Assembly: GCF_014384765.1 (NCBI RefSeq)
Contig: NZ_JACRSP010000002.1
Coordinates: forward strand, 558,001 to 622,000
Source of the DNA: Feifania hominis
GTDB lineage: Bacteria; Bacillota; Clostridia; Oscillospirales; Feifaniaceae
Length of the DNA stretch: 64,000 bases
Direction of reading: 5' to 3'
The notes under the pieces are model-generated. The model saw only the letters and a list, made by a program, of their open reading frames with translations, ran no database searches and was not told where the DNA came from. Both the position numbers and the translations under genes were made by a program. The first letter of the stretch is position 1. Every line of letters begins with the position of its first letter. Shown here piece by piece: positions 43,226 to 50,511 of this stretch.

Positions 43226-44167
43226 ATGAGTGGTTATATCTGTAAGCTGAGCGAAAAAGTTGAGAGAACCCATGTCCGCTATAACAACCGCTACGGCATC
43301 GCAATAGCCGGTGACTTATACACCCCGAGGGAGCTTGACCTGAGTAGGCAGTATCCCGCCGTTGTGGTTGGCGCCCCCTATGGAGGCGTCAAGGAGCAGG
43401 GCCCCTGCGTCTATGCCAACGAGTTGGCCCAGCGCGGCTTTGTTGTACTGACTTTTGACCCCGGGTATATGGGGGAGAGCGCCGGCGAGCCCCGCCGTGT
43501 TTCCTCGCCGGATATATTCAGCGAGAACATCAGCGCCGGGGTGGACTACCTGGGGCTGCTGCCCTATGTGGACCGCGGGAGAATCGGCGCGATTGGCATC
43601 TGTGGAAGCGGCGGCTTCTCACTGTCAGCCGCGGCAATGGACTCCCGCATCAAGGCAGTCGTTACCGCAAGCATGTACGACATGAGCTATGCCGCCCGTG
43701 CAGGGCTGACACCGGAGCAGATCGCCGAGAACAAAAACCGTCTCTCTCTTCAGCGTTGGGCCGATGCTGAAAATGGCTATCCCCAATATATTCCCACTTT
43801 TCCGGAAGAGCCTGTCGATGAAATTCCTGCCGAGATGACCGGCATCTGGCGTGAGTTCTTCGAGTTTTATGCCACAAGGCGCGGCCATCATCCCCATGCC
43901 CGCGGCGGCTTTACTACTACAAGCGACCTGGCTTTCATCAACTATCCGCTTCTCTCCCATATCGATGAGATCAGCCCCCGTCCCATCCTGTTCGTTGTAG
44001 GCGAGCAGGCCGGGAGCCGCTTCTTCAGCGATGTGGCATATGAGAACGCCCACGAGCCGAAAGAGATGCTTGTCATCCCCAACTGCAACCATGTGGACCT
44101 GTACGATGACGCGACCAAAATCCCCTTTGATCGAATCGAGAGCTTTTTGAAGGAGAACTTGAAGTGA
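43226..44167 (+). CDS. Alpha/beta hydrolase (YcjY-like)
   Basis: The 313-residue protein has an alpha/beta-hydrolase fold: the oxyanion strand AVVVGAPYGGVKEQGP, the nucleophile elbow IGAIGICGSGGFSLSAA (about 128-140), a late acid region PRPILFVVGEQAGS and the C-terminal His in IPNCNHVDLYDD. The elbow is GICGSGG as in YcjY-type hydrolases. No signal peptide is seen, so it is cytosolic. The substrate is unknown. It overlaps the following reductase gene by GTGA. Confidence 0.9.
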   Translation: MSGYICKLSEKVERTHVRYNNRYGIAIAGDLYTPRELDLSRQYPAVVVGAPYGGVKEQGPCVYANELAQRGFVVLTFDPGYMGESAGEPRRVSSPDIFSENISAGVDYLGLLPYVDRGRIGAIGICGSGGFSLSAAAMDSRIKAVVTASMYDMSYAARAGLTPEQIAENKNRLSLQRWADAENGYPQYIPTFPEEPVDEIPAEMTGIWREFFEFYATRRGHHPHARGGFTTTSDLAFINYPLLSHIDEISPRPILFVVGEQAGSRFFSDVAYENAHEPKEMLVIPNCNHVDLYDDATKIPFDRIESFLKENLK

Positions 44168-45039
44168 AAACGACAGTGCTCAATAACGGCGTCAAGATGC
44201 CCATGGAGGGCTTTGGTGTCTTTCAAGTGCCCGAGAGTCAGTGTGAAGAGGTCGTACGCAACGCCATATGCGCCGGTTATCGCCTGATCGATACCGCAAG
44301 CTCCTATAAAAACGAGGAGGCGGTCGGCGCTGCCATCCGGCAGGCAATCCAGGCGGGAATTGTGGCCCGCGATGAGCTTTTTATCACCACCAAAGCCTAT
44401 ATCCAGGAAATGGGCTATGACAATCTGAAAGAAGCTTTCACCCGTTCTCTGAACAAACTGGGTCTCGATTATCTGGATCTGTATCTCATCCATATGCCCC
44501 TCGGCGATTATTACGGCGCATGGCGGGCGATGGAGGAGCTTTATGCGGCGGGCAGGATCCGCGCCATTGGCGTGTGCAATTTCGATTCCGCCAGGCTGAT
44601 GGACCTTTGCTACAATGCCAGGGTCCATCCCATGGTAAATCAGATCGAGCGCCATCCCCACTATCAGCGCCACGATGAGCTTGCCATAATGGAAAAGCTG
44701 GGCATACAGCCCCAGGGCTGGGCTCCCTTTGCAGAGGGGCTCAATGGAATGTTCACCGAGCCCGTGTTGCAGGCCATCGCCGCCAAGCACAGCAGGACGG
44801 CCGCCCAGGTTATCCTCCGCTGGGAGGTGCAGCAGGGTGTGAGTATCATCCCCAAGTCGGTACATCCTGAGCGCATGGCGGAAAACCTGGCCATCTGGGA
44901 TTTCGAGCTGGACAGCGGCGATATGCAGGAGATCAGAACCATGGACAAGGCTCGTCCCTCCATGCTGGACTGCTCCAAGCCCAGCGAGATTGATCGCCTG
45001 TATCACTACCTGAGCAATCCGGTGTTGACCAGCCTGTAA
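44164..45039 (+). CDS. Aldo/keto reductase, cytosolic
   Basis: The 291-residue NADPH-dependent oxidoreductase has the AKR tetrad: Asp and Tyr in LIDTASSYKNE (about 45-55), Lys in ITTKAY (about 80) and His in LIHMPLGDYYG (about 113). The cofactor motifs VSIIPKSVHPERMAENLAIWDF are intact. GTG is the start, coupled to the hydrolase stop. It probably reduces a small carbonyl compound in step with the hydrolase. Confidence 0.95.
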   Translation: MKTTVLNNGVKMPMEGFGVFQVPESQCEEVVRNAICAGYRLIDTASSYKNEEAVGAAIRQAIQAGIVARDELFITTKAYIQEMGYDNLKEAFTRSLNKLGLDYLDLYLIHMPLGDYYGAWRAMEELYAAGRIRAIGVCNFDSARLMDLCYNARVHPMVNQIERHPHYQRHDELAIMEKLGIQPQGWAPFAEGLNGMFTEPVLQAIAAKHSRTAAQVILRWEVQQGVSIIPKSVHPERMAENLAIWDFELDSGDMQEIRTMDKARPSMLDCSKPSEIDRLYHYLSNPVLTSL

Positions 45040-45051
45040 GGGAGGATAAGC

Positions 45052-45405
45052 ATGATAAAGATTGAAGCAAACGGCACCGTTCTCAAGGTAAAGCTCTGTG
45101 AGAACAGCTCTGCGAAAGCGGTGAAAGAACTTCTCAAAGACGGCGCTCTTACTCTGCCTTTGAAAGATTACGCCCACATGGAGAAGTTCGGCTCTTTCGG
45201 CAGACAGCTCCCCGTGAACGATGAATACATCACCACCGAGCCCGGCGATGTCATACTCTCAGAGGGACATCTTCTGGTGATCTACTACGCTTCCAACACA
45301 TGGAACTTTACCCGCCTCGGCAAAGTGCAGAATGTGGGCGCCGCTGATCTGAAGCGGGTGCTGGGCAAGGGAGAGGTTACGGTGACACTGTCCCTGGATG
45401 AGTAA
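45052..45405 (+). CDS. Cyclophilin-like fold protein, stand-alone
   Basis: The 117-residue cytosolic protein matches the bacterial cyclophilin-like family: the strand-rich core ALTLPLKDYAHMEKFGSFGRQLP followed by DVILSEGHLLVIYYASNTWNFTRLGKV. The typical prolyl isomerase residues of eukaryotic cyclophilins are not evident, so enzymatic activity is doubtful. A related domain forms the C-terminal part of both exported flavodoxin proteins further along, which makes this a third, free version within one cluster. GGAGG precedes the ATG. Confidence 0.88.
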   Translation: MIKIEANGTVLKVKLCENSSAKAVKELLKDGALTLPLKDYAHMEKFGSFGRQLPVNDEYITTEPGDVILSEGHLLVIYYASNTWNFTRLGKVQNVGAADLKRVLGKGEVTVTLSLDE

Positions 45406-45444
45406 TCCGAAGCTGGCAAACCACTGCTTGGAAAGGAGGCACAA

Positions 45445-46461
45445 ATGAAAAAATTCTTCCCATTGCTCTTTATCGCGGCTCTGATATGCGGAATTTTGAC
45501 TGGTTGCAGGCACGCGCTGCCGGCAGACGGCCAGGCAGATAGCGGCACAGACCGCACCGAAACGGAAGCATCGAGTACGCCGGGCGAAAGTCCTGAGTCA
45601 GACACGCCGGCGGAAAGCTCGGTCGCGACCTTTGATCTCGCCTCTGGCGAAAACGGGAGGGCTCCGAAAGTGATGTTAAACAGCGGCTATGAAATGCCGA
45701 TCTTAGGTCTCGGTACTTATTCCCTCCACGATGACGTGGTGAAAAACTCGGTCACAGCCGCCCTCAATCATGGTGTACGGCTCATTGATACTGCCTATAT
45801 GTATGGCAATGAAAGAGAAATCGGAGAGGCCATCCGCGCATCTGGTATACCGAGAGAAGAAATTTTCGTGATTACAAAGATCTACCCCGGCGAGCAGTAT
45901 CACAACCCCGAAAAGGCGATACAGGATGCCCTCGATAAGCTTGATCTCGGCTATATTGACATGATGCTCCTGCATCATCCCGGCGAGGATGATGTCAAGG
46001 CATACCTTGCCATGGAAAAGTTTGTGGCAGAGGGCAAAATCCGTTCTCTTGGTCTCTCCAACTGGTACATTGAGGAGATCGACGATTTCATCGCTCAGGT
46101 CAACATAAAGCCTGCGCTTGTGCAAAACGAAATCCATCCATACTATCAGGAGCAGCAGGTCGTCCCCTATATGCACAATCTCGGCATTGTGATGCAGGCC
46201 TGGTACCCGCTGGGCGGCAGAGGTCACACTGGAGAGCTGCTCGGCGACGAAACCATCAGCGCCATTGCCGAGGCGCATGGCGTCTCATCGGCGCAGGTCA
46301 TCATCCGCTGGCATTTGCAGCGCGGCGTGGTGGCCATCCCCGGCTCCAGCAACCCCGATCATATTCTGGAGAACATCTCGGTCTTTGACTTTGAACTGAC
46401 CGACGGGGAAATGGATGCCATTGCCGCGCTGGACCGAAACGAGAAACACGACTGGTACTAA
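45445..46461 (+). CDS. Aldo/keto reductase lipoprotein, exported
   Basis: The 338-residue protein has a lipoprotein signal (MKKFFPLLFI... with lipobox ILTGC, Cys21), a Ser/Thr/Glu-rich spacer (about 22-62) and a full aldo/keto reductase domain. The tetrad is complete: LIDTAYMYGNE, VITKIYPG and MLLHHPGEDD. AKRs use NADPH, which is normally not available outside the cell, so an extracytoplasmic AKR is unusual. It may use another cofactor, bind NADP(H) during export, or act on a surface-bound pool. The GGAGG site and signal peptide are clear, so the export signal is not an artefact of start choice. Confidence 0.92.
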   Translation: MKKFFPLLFIAALICGILTGCRHALPADGQADSGTDRTETEASSTPGESPESDTPAESSVATFDLASGENGRAPKVMLNSGYEMPILGLGTYSLHDDVVKNSVTAALNHGVRLIDTAYMYGNEREIGEAIRASGIPREEIFVITKIYPGEQYHNPEKAIQDALDKLDLGYIDMMLLHHPGEDDVKAYLAMEKFVAEGKIRSLGLSNWYIEEIDDFIAQVNIKPALVQNEIHPYYQEQQVVPYMHNLGIVMQAWYPLGGRGHTGELLGDETISAIAEAHGVSSAQVIIRWHLQRGVVAIPGSSNPDHILENISVFDFELTDGEMDAIAALDRNEKHDWY

Positions 46462-46488
46462 ATCACGAACAGGGAGGTTCAAGGCAGA

Positions 46489-47022
46489 ATGAAAATCACG
46501 GTTTTACAGGGAAGCCCTCACAAAAACGGCTCCTCCAATCTGCTGGCAAGCGAGTTTATCCGCGGTGCAAAAGAGGCGGGGCACGATGTGTCGGTTCTCG
46601 ATGCGGCCCACATGGATATGCACCCCTGCCTCGGCTGCAGCCGCTGCGGTATGAACGGAGAATGCGTACACAGAGATGACAATACCATCATTCGTGACGC
46701 TATGCTGCAAAGCGATATGGCGGTATTTGTCACCCCCATTTATTACTTTGGAATGTCGGCGCAGCTTAAAATGGTCATCGACCGTTTTTACAGCTACACC
46801 ACCCGGCTCTCCGGCAAAAAACTGAAGACCGTGCTGATCACGGCAGCATGGGATGACAACGATGATGTGATGCCCTGTACGGTGAAGCATTACGAAAAGC
46901 TGTGCCGCTACATGAACTTCCGTGACTGCGGCATGGTCCTGGGCAGAGGCTGCGGCACGCTCGAGGCCACAAAAGGCAGCCGCTACCCGAACGATGCCTA
47001 TCAGCTTGGAAGATCCTTATGA
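46489..47022 (+). CDS. NADPH-dependent FMN reductase/iron-sulfur flavoprotein family
   Basis: The 177-residue cytosolic flavoprotein starts with the FMN loop LQGSPHKNGSSNLLASEF (about 5-22) and has a compact Cys motif CLGCSRCGMNGEC (about 47-59), as in iron-sulfur flavoproteins that carry a 4Fe-4S cluster. The TPIYYFGMSAQLKMVIDRFYSY segment forms the second FMN region. GGGAGG lies 14 bp before the ATG. It could receive electrons in the cytosol for the exported partners of the cluster. Confidence 0.93.
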   Translation: MKITVLQGSPHKNGSSNLLASEFIRGAKEAGHDVSVLDAAHMDMHPCLGCSRCGMNGECVHRDDNTIIRDAMLQSDMAVFVTPIYYFGMSAQLKMVIDRFYSYTTRLSGKKLKTVLITAAWDDNDDVMPCTVKHYEKLCRYMNFRDCGMVLGRGCGTLEATKGSRYPNDAYQLGRSL

Positions 47023-47036
47023 CAGGAGGAAATACC

Positions 47037-48539
47037 ATGAAAGTTACAAAGAGATGTTTTGCGCTCGTCCTCGGTGTGGTCATGCTGCTGGGGCTGTGCA
47101 GCACCGCCTTTGCCGCCGGCGCTTTTTCGGACATTGCGAACAACGCCTACTATGCACAGGCGGTGGACTTCTGCATCGAACACGGCCTGATCGGCGGCAC
47201 GGACGACGGCATATTTTCGCCAGATACGGCTCTCAGCCGCGGGATGCTGGCCACCATTCTCTGGCGGCTGGAGGGTAGACCGGAGGCACCGGGCGACACT
47301 TTCAGCGATGTTGTCCCCGATGCTTACTACGATGCGCCCGTCAGATGGGCGGCTTCGGCCAAGATTGTCACCGGCTATGGCGGCGGGCGCTTCGGTCCCG
47401 ACGACCCCATCAGACGTCAGGAACTGGCCGCCATGCTGTACCGCTACGCGGAATACAGGGGTGAAGACATGACCGTATCCGCCGCAGAGCCCTTTGCCGA
47501 TGAGGATGCGATCAGCGACTATGCCCAAAACGCAGCAAAGTGGGCCAGAGCAAACGGCATCATCTCCGGCAAACCCGGAAACCAGTTTGACCCCACAGGC
47601 AGCGCCACCCGTGCCGAGGCGGTAACGATGGTGTATCGCTGTATCAGGTGGATGCAGTCGGAAGCCGAAACACCGTCGCCCGATCCTGTTCCTGCGCCAG
47701 GCGGCAAGACCCTTGTGGCCTATTTCTCTGCCACTGGTACGACAAGGAACGCAGCACAAACGGTCGCCGGCGTTACAGCGGGCGACCTCTATGAGATTTT
47801 ACCCGCCGTACCCTATACCAGTGCGGATCTGAACTGGAACGACTCCTCCAGCCGCTCCCAGGTGGAGCAGCGCAGCAGCAACGCCCGCCCTGCCATCAGC
47901 GGCAGCGTAGAGGATATGGACGCCTATGACGTGGTTTTCCTCGGCTATCCCATTTGGAACGGCAGACCACCCAGGATCATCAGTACCTTTTTGGAGAGCT
48001 ACGACTTCTCCGGCAAGACCATCGTCACGTTCTGCACCAGCGCAAGCAGCAGCCACAGCGACAGTGGACTACGCGCTCTTGCCCCCGGCGCCACGTGGCT
48101 TGACGGGCGCAGACTCAGCGGCATGTCTCAGGCCTCTGTTGAGTCTTGGGTCGATGGCCTGCCGCTCCCCACATCACATCAGCAGAATGACGAAGGGATG
48201 GTAATCTCCGTCCGTTCCGGCGATGTTGAAATCGTCTATATGCTCAATGACAGCGACGCGGCAAAGGCGCTGTATGCCCAGCTTCCCCTGACACTGGAAG
48301 TCGAACCCTACAGCAGCAACGAGATGATATTTTACCCTCCGGCCAAGCTGACAACGGCCAACACGCCTCTGAGCGACAGCCGGCCTGGCTCCCTGTCCTA
48401 CTATGCTCCCTGGGGCGATGTGGTTATGTTCTATGCCGTCGGCGCCCCCAACAGCAGTCTATATGAGCTGGGAACAGCAGTATCCGGCCAGGAGAACATT
48501 TCTTCTCTGGGCAAAACCGTTACCGTTGCTGCGAAATGA
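47037..48539 (+). CDS. SLH-anchored extracellular flavodoxin/cyclophilin-like fusion
   Basis: The 500-residue protein has a signal peptide (1-27), three S-layer homology domains (about 28-80, 88-142 and 151-205) that would bind it to the cell wall polymer, a Pro/Ser linker and then a flavodoxin-like domain starting KTLVAYFSATGTTRNAAQTVA (about 224-375). The C-terminal part (about 385-500) is a cyclophilin-like domain ending in SYYAPWGDVVMFY. The flavodoxin loop SATGTT fits FMN binding. Flavodoxins are normally cytosolic, so a wall-bound one is remarkable. It shares strong similarity with the next gene over the last 270 residues, which points to tandem duplication followed by a switch of anchor. 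GGAGGA lies before the ATG. Confidence 0.92.
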   Translation: MKVTKRCFALVLGVVMLLGLCSTAFAAGAFSDIANNAYYAQAVDFCIEHGLIGGTDDGIFSPDTALSRGMLATILWRLEGRPEAPGDTFSDVVPDAYYDAPVRWAASAKIVTGYGGGRFGPDDPIRRQELAAMLYRYAEYRGEDMTVSAAEPFADEDAISDYAQNAAKWARANGIISGKPGNQFDPTGSATRAEAVTMVYRCIRWMQSEAETPSPDPVPAPGGKTLVAYFSATGTTRNAAQTVAGVTAGDLYEILPAVPYTSADLNWNDSSSRSQVEQRSSNARPAISGSVEDMDAYDVVFLGYPIWNGRPPRIISTFLESYDFSGKTIVTFCTSASSSHSDSGLRALAPGATWLDGRRLSGMSQASVESWVDGLPLPTSHQQNDEGMVISVRSGDVEIVYMLNDSDAAKALYAQLPLTLEVEPYSSNEMIFYPPAKLTTANTPLSDSRPGSLSYYAPWGDVVMFYAVGAPNSSLYELGTAVSGQENISSLGKTVTVAAK

Positions 48540-48550
48540 GGAGGTAAATT

Positions 48551-49588
48551 ATGAAACGAGTCCTATCCCTGCTCCTGGCTCTGCTTCTGGCGGTCTCCCT
48601 GGCCGCCTGCGGCACTTTGCCGGCACCGGAAACACCTGACACCCCCACCGACACCCCAACAGATCCACCCTCACAAAACAACGGCGCGCAACAGGGCGAA
48701 GCGCCCCAGGCTGACCCGGATCCAACGCAGAAGCCGGGTGAAAGCAGCACCATGCTCGTCGTCTATTTCTCCGCCACCGGCACCACCGAGGGCGTCGCAC
48801 AGACGATCGCCGAAGCCACTGGCGCAGACCTCTTTGAGATCGTGCCCGAAACCCCTTATTCAGACGCGGACCTCAACTACAATGCCGATTGCCGCGCCAA
48901 TGACGAGCAGCAGGACGATGCCGCTCGCCCCGCCATTGCGTCGGACTGCACTGTTGCGGCCTGGGACCGCTATGATGTCATATTCCTCGGTTATCCCATT
49001 TGGTGGGGGATCCCGCCCAAAATCATGCGCACCTTTTGTGAGCAGTACGACTGGAGCGGCAAGACCGTTGTGCCCTTCTGCACCAGCGGCGGCAGCGGCT
49101 TCAGCAGCGAGGGGCTCCCGGAGCTGACCGCGGGAGCCGAATGGCTGGATGGGCGTCGCTTCCGCAGCGGGCTCACCCAGGAAGATGTTACCGCATGGCT
49201 CGAAGAGAGGGGACTTTCGTCCCCTCTCTCTGTGCAAAGCACATCCACCCTGAGCGTCCGTTGCGGCGATATTTCCATCGTCTATGAGCTAAACGACAGC
49301 CCCGCTGCCAGAGCGCTGCTGGCACAGCTTCCGCTGACGCTCGAAGTAGAACCCTTTGGCTCCAATGAGCAGACCTTTTATCCGCCCGAGGAGCTGCCCA
49401 CATCCGACACGCCGGACATCACCTCCGCAACGGCCGGAACGCTGGCCTACTATGCCCCCTGGGGCGATGTGGTCATGTTCTACGGCGATTTGAGCGGCGG
49501 CAGCAGTGGAGTCCTGTTTGAATTGGGCAAAGCCATCTCCGGCACAGAGGAGATCGCGAATCTGTCCGGCACCATTACAGTTTATTGA
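48551..49588 (+). CDS. Lipoprotein flavodoxin/cyclophilin-like fusion
   Basis: The 345-residue lipoprotein has the lipobox LAAC (Cys20), a Pro/Thr/Asp-rich spacer (about 21-65), a flavodoxin-like domain from MLVVYFSATGTTEGVAQ (about 68-215) and a cyclophilin-like C-terminus (about 230-345). The shared segments LPLTLEVEP, SNE, FYPP and YYAPWGDVVMFY show it to be a paralogue of the SLH-anchored protein upstream. Membrane anchoring here and wall anchoring there would place two related flavodoxins at two distances from the membrane. The ribosome site GAGGAGG and 11-bp gap indicate co-expression. FMN content is expected but not shown. Confidence 0.92.
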   Translation: MKRVLSLLLALLLAVSLAACGTLPAPETPDTPTDTPTDPPSQNNGAQQGEAPQADPDPTQKPGESSTMLVVYFSATGTTEGVAQTIAEATGADLFEIVPETPYSDADLNYNADCRANDEQQDDAARPAIASDCTVAAWDRYDVIFLGYPIWWGIPPKIMRTFCEQYDWSGKTVVPFCTSGGSGFSSEGLPELTAGAEWLDGRRFRSGLTQEDVTAWLEERGLSSPLSVQSTSTLSVRCGDISIVYELNDSPAARALLAQLPLTLEVEPFGSNEQTFYPPEELPTSDTPDITSATAGTLAYYAPWGDVVMFYGDLSGGSSGVLFELGKAISGTEEIANLSGTITVY

Positions 49589-49623
49589 GAGATATTTTCA
49601 AACCCGGCACGCCAAAGTTCCAA

Positions 49624-49659
49624 GCGGCCGCATGCAGCAAATCGGTTGCATGCGGCCGT
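49624..49659 (+). other. Hairpin downstream of the redox cluster
   Basis: CGGCCGCATGCA and its complement pair around a 10-nt loop without a T-run. It may act as a weak terminator or mRNA 3' end stabiliser. The remaining gap up to the tRNA contains no gene that I can see. Confidence 0.45.
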
Positions 49660-49760
49660 GCTCGCTCTGCCGAAAAACAATGCCAACTGAAACGGCTTTC
49701 CCCGCCACGGGCCCACGGATAGCGGCTCAGCTTTTAAGGAACCTCGCCGTGGCCTTTGCC

Positions 49761-49789
49761 TTGACTTTGCCTGGCAAACCCGGTACAAT
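49761..49789 (+). promoter_or_regulatory. Promoter of tRNA-Arg
   Basis: TTGACT (49761-49766) and TACAAT (49784-49789) are 17 bp apart, about 60 bp before the tRNA. Confidence 0.78.
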
Positions 49790-49856
49790 AAAAAGGCCCA
49801 TCAAAATGGGGTTCTAGCCCGCCGCTCAACACGGGTATAACCCAAAATCGTCATAT

Positions 49857-49933
49857 GCGCCCGTAGCTCAGTAGGATAGAGCGACTGCCTCCTAAGCAGT
49901 AGGCCGGAGGTTCGATTCCTCTCGGGCGTGCCA
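49857..49933 (+). tRNA. tRNA-Arg (anticodon CCU)
   Basis: The 77-nt sequence folds into a complete cloverleaf: acceptor GCGCCCG/CGGGCGT, D arm GCTC/GAGC, anticodon stem ACTGC/GCAGT with loop CTCCTAA (anticodon CCT), five-base variable loop, T arm GGAGG/CCTCT with TTCGATT, and encoded CCA. It reads AGG codons. Confidence 0.97.
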
Positions 49934-49937
49934 CGTC

Positions 49938-50260
49938 GGAGCAAAGTCCGCTTTGCTCCGACATCTTTTTATGCCCGAGGCAAAAAAGACGTCATCCGCC
50001 CGCTCCCTTGCTCCTCCTTATCCCCGGCGAAACTGTGGTTTCGCCGGGGGCCCCGAGAGCAAAGTCCGCTTTGCTCCGACATCTTTTTATGCCCGAGGCA
50101 AAAAAGACGTCATCCGCCCGCTCCCTTGCTCCTCCTTATCCCCGGCGAAACTGTGTTTCGCCGGGGGCCCCGAGAGCAAAGTCCGCTTTGCTCCGACGTC
50201 TTTTTATGCCTGCGGCAAAAAGACGTCATCCGCCCGCTCCCTTGCTCCTCCTTTCCAACT
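49938..50260 (+). repeat. Three tandem copies of a 117-118 bp hairpin repeat
   Basis: Units begin near 49938, 50056 and 50173. Each has a first hairpin (GAGCAAAG-TCCG-CTTTGCTC), then CATCCGCCCGCTCCCTTGCT, then CTCCTTATCCCC and a second hairpin (CCGGCGAAAC/GTTTCGCCGG) ending in GGGGGCCCC. The third copy ends early and its second hairpin is replaced by CCAACTGCGA/TCGCAGTTGG. Open frames occur across it in several phases only because of the repetition. No spacers are present, so it is not a CRISPR array. Confidence 0.88.
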
Positions 50261-50350
50261 GCGACCCGCTTCGCTGGGCTCGCAGTTGGCAGGCCGCCCT
50301 GCGGGCGGCATTTTCTCCATTCAGAAATATCGATTTTAACCGTCCCGTCC

Positions 50351-50391
50351 AAAGTGCTGTAATCTGCGTGATTACAGCACTTTTTGTTTTT
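50351..50391 (+). terminator. Plus-strand terminator after the repeat array
   Basis: A perfect 14-bp stem (AAAGTGCTGTAATC and its complement) with a 5-nt loop runs into TTTTTGTTTTTG. It would end transcripts from the tRNA promoter after the array. Confidence 0.88.
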
Positions 50392-50459
50392 GGGAAGCAC
50401 AAAATCGGTGCTTAAAGCGGCTGACAGGCACAGGGGAATTTCATAAGGGCCCAAAGCAG

Positions 50460-50489
50460 AAAAAGCCCCGGGGGAAAATCCCCCGGGGC
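50460..50489 (-). terminator. Terminator of the S-layer protein gene
   Basis: An 11-bp stem GCCCCGGGGGA/TCCCCCGGGGC with an AAA loop is followed on the minus strand by TTTTT. Confidence 0.9.
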
Positions 50490-50511
50490 CTTTCTTAACT
50501 CATTGGATCAA

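Larger units (their letters stand above)
50261..50511. other. Rest of the tRNA-slp gap, no gene
   Basis: Apart from a replaced hairpin (near 50255-50290) and the two terminators, I see no coding sequence or RNA gene here. Confidence 0.6.

Noticed and set aside
49506..49817. Open frame across the end of the lipoprotein flavodoxin gene and the following gap
   Set aside because: It starts out of frame inside a solid gene and runs over a hairpin and the tRNA promoter.
49938..50260. Possible CRISPR array
   Set aside because: Units are 117-118 bp and directly joined without variable spacers, and no cas gene is in the window.
49928..50415. Three overlapping open frames across the tandem repeats after the tRNA
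   Set aside because: They arise from the repetition of a hairpin-rich unit, occur in all three phases and have no start signals.
49857..50511. Integration site at the tRNA-Arg gene
   Set aside because: No integrase gene and no second copy of the tRNA 3' end was seen; the repeats downstream do not match the tRNA.
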